From an uncultured Clostridia bacterium (lineage in GTDB: Bacteria; Bacillota; Clostridia; Oscillospirales; Ruminococcaceae): DNA of 64,000 nt. Within the stretch, counting starts at the first letter, position 1; every line of letters starts with the position of its first letter. The stretch is from contig CANQNF010000009.1 in NCBI GenBank assembly GCA_947625125.1, positions 16,108 through 80,107 on the forward strand. The letters run 5' to 3'. Position numbers and translations under genes: made by a program. Below, piece after piece: positions 36,219 through 45,366 of this stretch. The notes beneath the pieces are model-generated. The model searched no databases, was not told the origin of the DNA, and saw nothing but the letters and a program-made list of their open reading frames with translations.

Positions 36219-36823
36219 TGATCGCAATCGTCGACTACGGGGTCGGGAACCTTTTTTCTCTGCACAGCTCGCTGCGGGCGCTCGGCTTTGATGCAGAAAA
36301 TGTCACCTCTGCCCAAAAATTGAGGGACGCTTCGCACATAATTCTGCCCGGTGTAGGAGCATTCGGCGACGCCGCCAAAAAGCTTTGTGAAGCGGGTTTG
36401 CGGGATCCGCTTATCGAAGAAGCAAAGCGCGGCAAGCCGATTTTGGGCATCTGCCTCGGCATGCAGCTTTTGCTATCTAAGAGTTTTGAATTCGGGGAGC
36501 ATGACGGCCTCGGGCTCATCCCGGGGAGCGTTCGCTCCATCGCCGAGACGATACCCGCCGGGCTGAAAATTCCGCACATAGGCTGGAACGAGCTCAGGTT
36601 TACCGAGCACCCCATATTTAGTGATATTCGACAGGGCGATAGCGTATATTTTGTGCATAGTTACCATGCCACCGACTGCCCGAACGTCATCGCGACGACC
36701 GACTACGGCGCAACTCTGACCGCTGCGGTCGGGAAAGACAACGTGGTCGGCTGCCAGTTCCATCCCGAAAAATCCGGCCCTGTCGGGCTTAAAATCCTGA
36801 AATCGTTTTGCAATATGAGGTAA
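36218..36823 (+). CDS. hisH: Imidazole glycerol phosphate synthase, glutaminase subunit
   Basis: This 201-residue class I glutaminase has the opening IVDYGVGNLFSLHSSLRAL, oxyanion-region ILPGVGAFG, nucleophile Cys in ILGICLGMQLL, and the C-terminal FHPEKSGPVGL with the catalytic His-x-Glu. It delivers ammonia to HisF. Confidence 0.96.
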   Translation: MIAIVDYGVGNLFSLHSSLRALGFDAENVTSAQKLRDASHIILPGVGAFGDAAKKLCEAGLRDPLIEEAKRGKPILGICLGMQLLLSKSFEFGEHDGLGLIPGSVRSIAETIPAGLKIPHIGWNELRFTEHPIFSDIRQGDSVYFVHSYHATDCPNVIATTDYGATLTAAVGKDNVVGCQFHPEKSGPVGLKILKSFCNMR

Positions 36824-36826
36824 TTT

Positions 36827-37537
36827 ATGAATATTTTTCCTGCAATTGACATAGTTGGCGGCCGGGCTGTGAGGCTTCGGCAGGGCGACTACTCGAAAGT
36901 TACAGTTTATGGAAATGAGCCCGAAAAAATCGCCGAGGATTTCATCGCAAAGGGCGCCAAGTGCATCCACATCGTCGACCTTGAGGGCGCGAAAACCGGC
37001 GAGATGACGAACTTTGCGGCCATTTCGCGGGTACTCTCCAAGGGCCTTTTTTCCGAGGTCGGCGGCGGGATTCGCAGCCCGGAGGCTGTCGAGCGCTACC
37101 TTGATGCGGGAGCATCGAGGGTGATTCTCGGGACTGCCGCTATACAAAATCAACAATTTTTAAAGGACTGCATTGGTAAATATGGCAAAAAAATTGCCGT
37201 CGGTGCCGACGTTAAGGACGGCAAAATCGCCGTCAACGGGTGGCTCGAAAGCACCGATATCGGGCTTATGGAATTTGGGAAAAATATGCAGGATATCGGC
37301 GTGCGCACGCTCATCTGCACCGACATTTCGCGCGACGGCGAGATGAGGGGCTCGAATATCGAGCTTTATCGTCGCTTGACGGCCGAGCTGAGGCTCGAAA
37401 TAGTCGCCTCGGGAGGCGTGTCGAGCCTCGATGAAATTCGTGAGCTTAAGGCCTGCGGATGCTCGGGAGCGATTTTGGGCAAGGCTTATTACGAGGGCCT
37501 TGTGTCGCTCGAAAGCGCTATACAGGCCGCTTTGTGA
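36827..37537 (+). CDS. hisA: ProFAR isomerase
   Basis: The 236-residue TIM barrel starts FPAIDIVGGRAVRLRQGDYS and ends with a phosphate-binding GGVSSLDEIRELK and SGAILGKAYYEG. The paired half-barrel motifs VGGGIRSPE and DISRDG place it as HisA rather than HisF. Confidence 0.96.
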   Translation: MNIFPAIDIVGGRAVRLRQGDYSKVTVYGNEPEKIAEDFIAKGAKCIHIVDLEGAKTGEMTNFAAISRVLSKGLFSEVGGGIRSPEAVERYLDAGASRVILGTAAIQNQQFLKDCIGKYGKKIAVGADVKDGKIAVNGWLESTDIGLMEFGKNMQDIGVRTLICTDISRDGEMRGSNIELYRRLTAELRLEIVASGGVSSLDEIRELKACGCSGAILGKAYYEGLVSLESAIQAAL

Positions 37538-37552
37538 GGTGTAACCGTTAAT

Positions 37553-38311
37553 ATGCTTAAAAAAAGGATCATCCCCTGTCTCGACGTTCGGGACGGCAAA
37601 GTCACTAAGGGCGTTAAGTTTTTGGGCAACCGCGACATCGCCGACCCGGTCGAGCTCGCCAAGTTTTACAGCGACAGCGGGGCCGACGAGCTGGTGTTTT
37701 ATGACATCACGGCGAGCGCCGAGGGCAGGGGTATTTTTACAGATATTCTAAAAAAAGCCGCTTCGACGGTCTTTATTCCGCTGACAGTCGGGGGCGGAAT
37801 CCGCACCCTCGACGACTTCGACAGGGTCCTGAAATGCGGGGCCGACAAGGTCTCGGTCAACTCGGGAGCGGTGGCCGATAAAACGCTTATTTCTCGGGCA
37901 GCAAAGCGCTACGGCAGCCAGTGCGTGGTCATCTCTGCCGATGTAAAGCGTGATAACGGGCGCTTCGTCGTGACCGCAAGGGGCGGCAGGGACAACACCG
38001 GCCTCGAAGCGAGGGATTGGATCCGATACTGCGTTTCGGAGGGCGCCGGCGAGGTCGTGCTTAATTCGATGGACGCGGACGGCGTAAAAGGCGGGTTTGA
38101 CATTGAAATGTTAAAATATGTATGCGAGGGCCTGCCCGTTCCGGTCATCGCTTCCGGCGGCGCCGGCAAGCCCGAGGATTTCGTGCGGCTTTTCAAGGAA
38201 CTGCCATGGGTCGACGCGGGTCTTGCGGCATCTGTTTTCCATTATAAGGAAATTGAGATAAGCTCGCTCAAGGAAATGCTGAATAAAAATGACATAGCTG
38301 TCAGATTATAA
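37553..38311 (+). CDS. hisF: Imidazole glycerol phosphate synthase, cyclase subunit
   Basis: The 252-residue barrel has the HisF start [19 protein letters not shown], catalytic Asp11 in CLDV and Asp of [14 protein letters not shown], plus [11 protein letters not shown]. It is the synthase partner of HisH. It starts 16 bp after hisA. Confidence 0.97.
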   Translation: MLKKRIIPCLDVRDGKVTKGVKFLGNRDIADPVELAKFYSDSGADELVFYDITASAEGRGIFTDILKKAASTVFIPLTVGGGIRTLDDFDRVLKCGADKVSVNSGAVADKTLISRAAKRYGSQCVVISADVKRDNGRFVVTARGGRDNTGLEARDWIRYCVSEGAGEVVLNSMDADGVKGGFDIEMLKYVCEGLPVPVIASGGAGKPEDFVRLFKELPWVDAGLAASVFHYKEIEISSLKEMLNKNDIAVRL

Positions 38312-38328
38312 CTTTTTGGAGGATATTT

Positions 38329-38970
38329 ATGGACATATCTGAGCTAAAATTTGACGAAAACGGGCTGATTCCTGCGATAGTGACCGACGATTCGACGGGG
38401 GATGTGCTCACGCTTGCCTACATGAACCGCGAGAGCCTTAAAATTTCGCTTGAAAAGAAGCTGACATGCTTCTGGAGCCGCTCGCGCAAGGAGCTTTGGC
38501 TCAAGGGGGAGACCAGCGGCAACTATCAGCACATCGTTTCCATCGAGGCCGACTGCGACGGCGACGCGCTTTTGGTGAGAGTGAAAAAGGACGGGCCGGC
38601 ATGCCACACGGGCGCAGAGAGCTGCTTCTTCAACGAAATTCTGCCCAAAAACGGCGAAAAATTCAGCGTCGACGGGCTCTATCGGCTCCTTTTGGACCGC
38701 AAGGCGACCCTCCCGGAGGGCTCATACACGAGCTACCTCTTTGAAAAGGGGCTGGATAAGATACTCAAAAAAGTCGGCGAGGAGTGCACCGAGGTCATCA
38801 TCGCCGGAAAGGCCGAGGACAAGCGCGAGACCGTCTACGAGATTGCGGACCTGATGTACCACGTCATGGTGCTGATGGTCGAGGCCGGGATAACCCCCGA
38901 GGAAATCAGGAGCGAGCTCGCCTCCCGCCACGTCATCGACCACAAGGTCAAGCAGGAGAAGATGGTATGA
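38329..38970 (+). CDS. hisI: Bifunctional PR-AMP cyclohydrolase / PR-ATP pyrophosphatase
   Basis: The 213-residue fusion has an N-terminal HisI half ([34 protein letters not shown], zinc Cys in [13 protein letters not shown] and [10 protein letters not shown]) and a C-terminal HisE half from about residue 118 ([30 protein letters not shown]). A ggaggat site precedes the ATG. It overlaps the next gene in an ATGA. Confidence 0.96.
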   Translation: MDISELKFDENGLIPAIVTDDSTGDVLTLAYMNRESLKISLEKKLTCFWSRSRKELWLKGETSGNYQHIVSIEADCDGDALLVRVKKDGPACHTGAESCFFNEILPKNGEKFSVDGLYRLLLDRKATLPEGSYTSYLFEKGLDKILKKVGEECTEVIIAGKAEDKRETVYEIADLMYHVMVLMVEAGITPEEIRSELASRHVIDHKVKQEKMV

Positions 38971-39707
38971 CGCCGCTCTGCGACTTTCACGTCCACACAA
39001 GTTTCTGCGACGGCCGCGACGAGCCCGAAAAAATGGTGCTTGCCGCCGTCGAAAAGGGCGTTGAAAGGCTCGGGCTGGTGGTCCATTCCTATGTTGAATT
39101 TGACCCGCTGAGCTGCGTTAAGCCCGAGCGGGTCGGGGATTTTATCGGCGAGGTCGCAAGGCTTAAGAAAAAATACGCCGGGAAAATTGATATTTTCTGC
39201 GGTATAGAAAAGGACCTTTTTTCCGAGCAGGACGTATCGGGTTTTGATTATGTCATCGGCTCGGCTCACTACCTTAAGTTCGGCGACAGGTTTAAGTCGG
39301 TCGACGAGACCCCCGAGATTTTAAGGACGATGATTGATGTAAACTACGGCGGGGATTTTTATGCATGCGCTGAAGATTACTTTGAGAATCTGAAGCGGCT
39401 TATAGGCATGAAGCCCGATATCATAGGGCATTTCGATCTTATAAAAAAGTTTTCGTCTTACGTTCCCTTTGATAAAAATAACGGTCGCTATGTCGGGGCT
39501 TGGCAATCCGCAGCCGACGCTTTGATGGGACTTGACGTGCCGTTTGAGATAAATTTCGGAGGGATGCTCAGGGGCCGGACCGACGAGCCATACCCGTCGC
39601 CGGAGATAATCAAGTATCTTAAAGACCGCGGAGCACGGCTTATTAAATCAAGCGACGCGCACAGGTGCGAGGATATTGCCGGGATGTTTGACAAAATTGA
39701 CATATAA
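38967..39707 (+). CDS. hisJ: Histidinol-phosphatase, PHP family
   Basis: The product of about 246 residues begins [19 protein letters not shown], the metal-binding PHP motif, and continues with [35 protein letters not shown] and the final [10 protein letters not shown]. The start at 38967 overlaps the hisIE stop; longer upstream reading is antisense-like extension of hisIE sequence. It completes the histidine pathway (monofunctional phosphatase, as in Bacillus). Confidence 0.93.
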   Translation: MTPLCDFHVHTSFCDGRDEPEKMVLAAVEKGVERLGLVVHSYVEFDPLSCVKPERVGDFIGEVARLKKKYAGKIDIFCGIEKDLFSEQDVSGFDYVIGSAHYLKFGDRFKSVDETPEILRTMIDVNYGGDFYACAEDYFENLKRLIGMKPDIIGHFDLIKKFSSYVPFDKNNGRYVGAWQSAADALMGLDVPFEINFGGMLRGRTDEPYPSPEIIKYLKDRGARLIKSSDAHRCEDIAGMFDKIDI

Positions 39708-39712
39708 TGCGC

Positions 39713-39746
39713 TGCCCTCTCCGGATTTTCGGGGAGGGCTTTTTTA
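39713..39746 (+). terminator. Terminator of the his operon
   Basis: gccctctcc/ggggagggc stem with the run tttttta directly after it, a few bases past the hisJ stop. Confidence 0.88.
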
Positions 39747-39795
39747 TTCATGCTCAAAAAACAGGCGGGAGGATTTCACCTCTCGCCCGCTTGAT

Positions 39796-42015
39796 TTAGA
39801 GTTCTGCGGTCTCCCCAGCTCGGAGAGTGAGTTTAACGTTTTCTCTCCCCGGCACCGACACCGTGAAGTCCCCTGCCCGGTCGGCCTTGAGGCATGCCCG
39901 GGTGATTTTTCCGTCTTCCCACTTCATGTCCACGCTCAGGCCCCCTCGTGCCTTGGCTCCCCTCAGCTCGCCGTTCTTCCATGACTCAGGGAGCGCCGGC
40001 AGAAGCGTTATCACGCCGTCGTGGGATTGCAGAAGCGCCTCCGCAATTCCTGCCGTGCCGCCGAAGTTTCCGTCGATTTGGAACGGCGGATGCATGTCCA
40101 AAAAGTTTGGATAGGTCGAGCGCGACAGCAGCGCCGCGACGTTCTCGCCGACCTTTTCACCGTCGCGGATCCTCGCCCACATGTTGATTATCCACGCCCG
40201 CGACCAGCCCGTATGGCCGCCGCCGTTTGATAGCCTGCGCTCGAGCGTGACTCTGGCGGCGCTCATCAGTTCGGGGGTCTTTGAATAGGTCAGCTGGCTG
40301 CCCGGGTGGAGTCCCCAGAGGTGGGAGATGTGGCGGTGCCCCGGTTCGACCTCGTCGTAGTCCTCGGCCCACTCCATTATCTGCCCGTATTTTCCGACGG
40401 ACGGCTGCGGCAGCTTCGGCAGCATCTCCGAAATTTTGTCGCAGAGCCCGTCCCAGACGTTTAACTGCCTTGAATATTCGAGGCAGCTTTCAAAGATGTC
40501 CCGAATTATCATCGAATCCATCGTCGGGCCTACGCAAAGGCTTCCCGACTCGCCCGACGGGTGCAGATAGGTGTTTTCGGGAGATGTCGACGGCCCGGTG
40601 ATGAGCTTGCCGTCATGCTCGAAAAGATACTCCGTGAAAAAGCGGCAGCTTTCTTTCAGGATGTCGATGTACTCCGCCAAAAATCCGACGTCGCCGGTGT
40701 ATTCGTAGTGGGTTCTTATGTGGGTGCAGAGCCACGCCGCCCCCATCGGCCAGACCGTCGCCGGCATCCACCTGTCCTGGGGCGCGCAGTCCCCGAAGAG
40801 GTCGGTGTTATGATGGGCGCAGAACCCGCCGAGACCGTACATGTCCTCCGCGACCTTTTTTCCGTATGGGAGCATGGTTTTAAGATGCTCAAAAAGCGGC
40901 ATTTCAAGCTCGCTCAGCCCGCAGACCCCTGCCGGCCAGTAGTTCATCTCGGCGTTTATGTTTATCGTGTACTTCGAGCCCCACGGCGGGGTGTGGTCCT
41001 TGTTCCAGATACCCTGGAGATTGGCAGGCTTCGTCCCCGGCCTTGAGCATGAAATCAGCAGGTACCTGCCGTAGTCGAAGTAGAGCTTTGCAAGGCCCGG
41101 GTCGTTTTCGGCGTTTTTAAAGCGCTCGTTTGTGGGGATATTGCCAAGGTCCTCTCCCCCCAAATCAAGAAATACCCGATCGAACCAGCCCTTATAATCC
41201 TCGATGTGGCGGGCCTTTACGGCGTCATAACCGAGCTCCTGCGCAGAGGCGAGTTTTTCGGAGCACCATGCCAAAAAATCGTCGCCGTAAAAATCGCTTC
41301 TTATAGTTATCCATACGGTCAGCTCGGTGCAGTCGTACGCCTCCGCTCCCTTTTCGGACGAGATGACGCAGCCGTCGCCGTCGGCCGAGAGCATAAGCGC
41401 GTACTCGCAGCCGCCCTCGGGCTGTCTTACCGTGACATAGCTTCCGACCTCGTTGATGTCGAGATTATAGTCTTGGTTGTCGCGCTCGGAGATATCTATT
41501 GAGCAGTTAAATCTCTCGCCCGAAAGCGATTTTTCTTTCATGCATATGACCTGCTCGGGATAGCTGACGAAATATTCTCTGAGATATTCGCTGCCGCCGT
41601 CGCGGAAGCTGACCCGTAAAACGGCATTCTCGAGGTCAAGCTCGCGGCGGTAGTCGGCGTACTCACCGTGCGAAAATTTTAATCTGACATGCCCACAGGC
41701 GTCGTAGTAGCGCTGTTGGTCGGGGACGGCGTAGAGGTCCGATTCGCAAAGCGCCTCGGCTTCCTTTATCCTGCCCTCCAAAAGCAGCTCCCTGACCCGT
41801 TTCCAGCTTCCCTTGGCTTTCGGGTTGACGCGGTTCCTGCCTCCGTTTCCGACCCAGACCGTCTCCTCGTTGAGCTGTAAAATATCGTTTTTCGGGTCTC
41901 CGTAGACCATCGCCCCCAACGAGCCGTTGCCGATGGGCAGGGCTTCGTTCCATCCCTCCTTAAACGCTTCGGGGCCGGTGGGCGCGGGTGTTTTAAGCCA
42001 AATCGCCGATCTCAT
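39796..42015 (-). CDS. GH95 family alpha-L-fucosidase/galactosidase-like glycosidase
   Basis: The 739-residue protein has no signal peptide and should be cytoplasmic. N-terminal features of GH95 are WNEALPIGNGSLGAMVYGD and LQLNEETVWVG; the (alpha/alpha)6 barrel holds KYTININAEMNYWPAGVCGL and, near the C-terminus, HRHISHLWGLHPGS and TGWSRAWIINMWAR, plus PFQIDGNFGGTAGIAEALLQ. Members act on terminal alpha-linked fucose or L-galactose of plant or host glycans. It is the last gene of a minus-strand unit and overlaps the aldo/keto reductase gene by 4 bp. Confidence 0.93.
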   Translation of the reverse strand: MRSAIWLKTPAPTGPEAFKEGWNEALPIGNGSLGAMVYGDPKNDILQLNEETVWVGNGGRNRVNPKAKGSWKRVRELLLEGRIKEAEALCESDLYAVPDQQRYYDACGHVRLKFSHGEYADYRRELDLENAVLRVSFRDGGSEYLREYFVSYPEQVICMKEKSLSGERFNCSIDISERDNQDYNLDINEVGSYVTVRQPEGGCEYALMLSADGDGCVISSEKGAEAYDCTELTVWITIRSDFYGDDFLAWCSEKLASAQELGYDAVKARHIEDYKGWFDRVFLDLGGEDLGNIPTNERFKNAENDPGLAKLYFDYGRYLLISCSRPGTKPANLQGIWNKDHTPPWGSKYTININAEMNYWPAGVCGLSELEMPLFEHLKTMLPYGKKVAEDMYGLGGFCAHHNTDLFGDCAPQDRWMPATVWPMGAAWLCTHIRTHYEYTGDVGFLAEYIDILKESCRFFTEYLFEHDGKLITGPSTSPENTYLHPSGESGSLCVGPTMDSMIIRDIFESCLEYSRQLNVWDGLCDKISEMLPKLPQPSVGKYGQIMEWAEDYDEVEPGHRHISHLWGLHPGSQLTYSKTPELMSAARVTLERRLSNGGGHTGWSRAWIINMWARIRDGEKVGENVAALLSRSTYPNFLDMHPPFQIDGNFGGTAGIAEALLQSHDGVITLLPALPESWKNGELRGAKARGGLSVDMKWEDGKITRACLKADRAGDFTVSVPGRENVKLTLRAGETAEL

Positions 42016-43112
42016 GCAAGATCCGCCTCACATTCCTTAAGAAGCTTCGGTATTTCGAGATGCTGAGGGCAGGCGTTCACGCACTGCTCGCAGCCGATAC
42101 AGTCGGACGGCGTGCCGGAGGTTTTGATGATTTCTGCGTACTTTTCTCTTGCCTCCCACTTCTTGTGGATGTCCCGCTTCATGTGGTTATATGCGGCGAA
42201 GATCTCCGGAATGTCAATATTCATCGGGCATCCGTCGGTGCAGTAGCGGCAGGCCGTGCAGGGTATGGCAAACTTAAGTTCCTTTGCAGCCTCTGCCAAA
42301 ATTGATTTTTCCTCATCCGTCATCGGCTTGAGATCGTCCATGAAGCTGACGTTGTCCTCGACCTGCCAAAGCTCGCTCATGCCGCTTAAAACGACCATGA
42401 CGTTCGGAAGCGAAGCCGCAAATCTTAAAGCCCAGGACGAGCATGAAGCCGTTGGGTTATAGTCTTTGAGCAGCTTTTCGGCCTTTTTCGGCGGGTTTGC
42501 AAGACTTCCGCCCTTGATGGGCTCCATGACGATGACGGGCTTACCGTGCTTTTCGGCGACCTCGTAGCAGAGCCTCGACTGTACGCCCGGGTCCTCCCAA
42601 TCGAGATAATTTATCTGGAGCTGCACAAATTCCATATCCGGCTGTTCGGTCAGGATTTTGTCGAGGGTCTCGGCGTTGTCATGGAACGAAAATCCCATAT
42701 GGCGAATTTTTCCGGTCGCCTTGAGCTCTCTCAGATAGTCGAAAGCGCCCGACGTTTTGGCGAATTCGTAGCTGCCGCGGTTCAGGGCGTGGAGCCAGTA
42801 ATAGTCGATGTACTCGACCCCGAGCCTTTGCATCGACTCCGCGAACATTTTCTCCATGCCGGCCCGGTCGGGGTTCGAGAAGAGCGGGAGCTTGGTCGTG
42901 ACGGTGTAGGAGTCCCTCGGGTGGCGCTTTACGACGCATTCCCGGAAAGCCACCTCGCTGAAGCCGCCGTGGTAGACGTAGGCGGTGTCGAAGTAAGTGA
43001 AGCCCTTTGACAGGAACAGGTCGACCATTTCCTTGACCTTTTCGAGGTCGATGTTCTTGCCGTCGCCGCCTATGCAGGGCAGCCTCATCAGTCCGAATCC
43101 TAATTTTTTCAT
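42012..43112 (-). CDS. Aldo/keto reductase with C-terminal 2x[4Fe-4S] ferredoxin domain
   Basis: Residues 1-270 form an AKR barrel with the catalytic DTAYVYHGG (Asp, Tyr), TKLPL (Lys) and WLHALN (His). Residues of about 275-366 carry two ferredoxin motifs, CTACRYCTDGCPMNI and CIGCEQCVNACPQHLEIPK. This layout is common in anaerobic Clostridia, where the substrate is usually unknown. It sits between an AlkD-like gene and the GH95 gene, so a role in converting released sugars is possible but inferred. Confidence 0.92.
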   Translation of the reverse strand: MKKLGFGLMRLPCIGGDGKNIDLEKVKEMVDLFLSKGFTYFDTAYVYHGGFSEVAFRECVVKRHPRDSYTVTTKLPLFSNPDRAGMEKMFAESMQRLGVEYIDYYWLHALNRGSYEFAKTSGAFDYLRELKATGKIRHMGFSFHDNAETLDKILTEQPDMEFVQLQINYLDWEDPGVQSRLCYEVAEKHGKPVIVMEPIKGGSLANPPKKAEKLLKDYNPTASCSSWALRFAASLPNVMVVLSGMSELWQVEDNVSFMDDLKPMTDEEKSILAEAAKELKFAIPCTACRYCTDGCPMNIDIPEIFAAYNHMKRDIHKKWEAREKYAEIIKTSGTPSDCIGCEQCVNACPQHLEIPKLLKECEADLA

Positions 43113-43125
43113 TTCGTTTCCTCCT

Positions 43126-43800
43126 TCAGATTTTTAATGTGTTTAAGTAGTTTTTATGCTCTAAAGGAACGCGAAAGCTCTCGCGGGCCTTTTGAATTGA
43201 CTTATTGTGCACCCAGGGGTCGAGCTCCCGGGCCTTAAGTATCTTTAACGTTTCGTCATATTGCTTTGCCAGCGCCGTCGCCATGAACCATGCCTGCATC
43301 ATCTTGACGTAATACTCGTCCGAGCGAATTTTGGCGACTTCGAGCAGATACTCGGGCGAAAAGCGCTCGTCCAAAAAATAGCGCATGAGCATGCCTATCC
43401 CAAAGCGCACGGTGTACGGCATACCCGACCCCATCCATTCTCTGATTTTCGGCAGCAGAGGTTCCGGGGATTTTTTGAATGCGGCCGGCGAAAGCGCGTC
43501 GCAGACCGCCCAGTTGTCGATATACGAAAGGAACCGCTCAGTCTCGCAAAGCGCCTTGTCAAAGGACTTTATGCGGCAGATCAGTGCGGCATGAAGAATG
43601 TTTTCGTCATAGTATCGGTGCGGCAGCCGGCTGAGAAATTCCGAGGCTTCGTGCTCCGAAAGTTCCTTGGCGAGCTGACGAATCGCGGGTATCCGCACGC
43701 CGATTATGCTGTCTTTTTCGATGTTGGGAACGATGGAGCGCTGCATTTCGGCATATGTTTCATCCCGCAAAGCAAAAAGTTTTTCTTGTATATTATTCAT
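43126..43800 (-). CDS. AlkD-like DNA alkylation repair protein
   Basis: The product of about 225 residues is all-helical with HEAT-like repeats, typical of AlkC/AlkD glycosylases: VRIPAIRQLAKELSEHE, RYYDENILHAALI, YIDNWAVCDALSP and VRFGIGMLMRYFLD are family-typical. The frame runs upstream to 43902, but the ATG at 43800 (MNNIQEKL) lies within the last codons of GH43, giving an 8-bp overlap and a typical N-terminus. It excises positively charged alkylated bases. Its place in a glycosidase operon is unexpected. Confidence 0.86.
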   Translation of the reverse strand: MNNIQEKLFALRDETYAEMQRSIVPNIEKDSIIGVRIPAIRQLAKELSEHEASEFLSRLPHRYYDENILHAALICRIKSFDKALCETERFLSYIDNWAVCDALSPAAFKKSPEPLLPKIREWMGSGMPYTVRFGIGMLMRYFLDERFSPEYLLEVAKIRSDEYYVKMMQAWFMATALAKQYDETLKILKARELDPWVHNKSIQKARESFRVPLEHKNYLNTLKI

Positions 43801-45259
43801 AATCGTCATAAATGAAATTTGTGAATTTTGCCGAACCTTTGGCGGCAATTTTGTTGTAGCTGAACAGCCCGAACCGACAGCCTGTGAAGTGTCGTAAATC
43901 AAAAGTCATGCGGTGCCTACCGCCCAGCTGTTTGAAATCGTCTCCGACTTTGACGAAAAATTCGGCGTAATCCTTGCCCGGACCGAACTCATATGAGACG
44001 CGCAAAATTAACTTATCCTCAGATTTGAATTCCTCGGCGACAAACTCGTCTCCGTCCTCTCTCAGGCGTAAAACTGCGTAATATCCGTCCTCACGTCGCT
44101 CAATGCCGAGCGCGCCGTAGCGGTATTGCAGGGCGCAGATGCCCGCGAACCCGCCGACTTCAAGGCATGAGCCGTCGACCGTGACCTCGGCCGCGCACCT
44201 CGGGAACAGGGCGCGTTGAGTGACGGTATTTTTGGCGTACTCCAAGTTGTCAGCCCTGCCTGAGAGGATGACGAGCCCATTATCAAAGCGGATTTTTGAG
44301 AGATCGGGGTTGTGGTTGAACTCCCATGCCCCGTCTAAACCTTGCGTAAAGTCATCGCTGTGTACTAACTTTTGGTATTGATAATTCCTGCGGTTAGTCT
44401 CGCATACAATTTCGACCGTCGGCTTATCAAAAACAGGAAATCCGTCCTCCCGAAAGTGCATCGGGACGAGATTCGGGATGCGGCCGACCGCTCCCCTGTC
44501 CGCAAAAATCACGCCGTAGTAATTTCCAATCGGAGTGTCGACGATTCCGCCCTGAGCGACCCCGTTCGTGCCGTCGAACTCGTCGACGATGACGTCGCCG
44601 CCTTTCCAGACGCCGTCGATCCTATCGGACATGAACGCCGCCTCGACGCGCACCCATTTTTCGGGGAGCGAGTGGATGAAAAAGGCGTAATATCGGCCTT
44701 TTATCTTATAGAGGTGGCAGCCCTCGAGGCCGAGACCGTTCCCCGGAGGGTCGATGAGCACGGTTTTGTCGACGCCTCCCGGCTTCGGGCCGGAGAGGTC
44801 GGGCTCGAGCTCGGTGACGCGGATCTCGCGGTTGCCGTACATTATATAGACCCGGCCGTCGTCGTCGAAAAGGACGGAGCAATCGTGGTAAAAGCCCCTG
44901 ATATAGGACTTTTTCCAGGGTCCCTCGATTTTTTCGGAGGTGAAATGGTAGGTCTTTTTCGTGTCGTTGGCGATGAAAATGACGTGGAAAACCCCGTCGT
45001 GGTATCTTAAGCATGGCGCCCACATCCCGCAGGCGTAGGCGTGGCCTCCGTCGAGATTTTCTCTGTCTGTATTTTCCAAAGTATCATAAACATGGCAGCA
45101 AAATTCCCAGTTTATCAGGTCATACGAGCGCAGAATCACGCACCCCGGCATGAAGTACATCGTGGTCGAGCACATATAATATGTATCGCCGACTCGTATG
45201 ACGTCAGGGTCGGGATAGTCAAGCCGTGTGAGAGGATTTTTACCTTTTATAATATCCAT
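43793..45259 (-). CDS. GH43 family glycosidase (xylosidase/arabinofuranosidase type)
   Basis: The 488-residue protein has a five-bladed propeller (about 1-300) with the catalytic base Asp in RLDYPDPDVIRV, transition-state Asp around HDCSVLFDDDG and catalytic Glu in GLGLEGCHLYK, followed by a C-terminal beta-sandwich (about 315-488) as in xylan-active GH43 enzymes. No signal peptide, so it probably acts on imported xylo-oligosaccharides released by extracellular GH10. First gene of the GH43-alkD-AKR-GH95 unit. Only about 50 bp separate it from the GH3 terminator, so its promoter is unclear. Confidence 0.92.
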   Translation of the reverse strand: MDIIKGKNPLTRLDYPDPDVIRVGDTYYMCSTTMYFMPGCVILRSYDLINWEFCCHVYDTLENTDRENLDGGHAYACGMWAPCLRYHDGVFHVIFIANDTKKTYHFTSEKIEGPWKKSYIRGFYHDCSVLFDDDGRVYIMYGNREIRVTELEPDLSGPKPGGVDKTVLIDPPGNGLGLEGCHLYKIKGRYYAFFIHSLPEKWVRVEAAFMSDRIDGVWKGGDVIVDEFDGTNGVAQGGIVDTPIGNYYGVIFADRGAVGRIPNLVPMHFREDGFPVFDKPTVEIVCETNRRNYQYQKLVHSDDFTQGLDGAWEFNHNPDLSKIRFDNGLVILSGRADNLEYAKNTVTQRALFPRCAAEVTVDGSCLEVGGFAGICALQYRYGALGIERREDGYYAVLRLREDGDEFVAEEFKSEDKLILRVSYEFGPGKDYAEFFVKVGDDFKQLGGRHRMTFDLRHFTGCRFGLFSYNKIAAKGSAKFTNFIYDDYE

Positions 45260-45312
45260 TTTATGCTCCGAAATAAATAAATTCTTAAAAATTTCTTGCG
45301 TTAAGGAAGTTT

Positions 45313-45360
45313 TTTATGGGCGGCAGCCCCATGCCCAAAAACACAAACTGCCGCCCCATT
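45313..45360 (-). terminator. Terminator after GH3
   Basis: On the minus strand gggcggcag and ctgccgccc form a 9-bp stem with a long loop, followed by ataaaaaactt. The stem lies just past the GH3 stop; the T content after it is modest, so partial read-through into GH43 is plausible. Confidence 0.5.
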
Positions 45361-45366
45361 TTTAAA

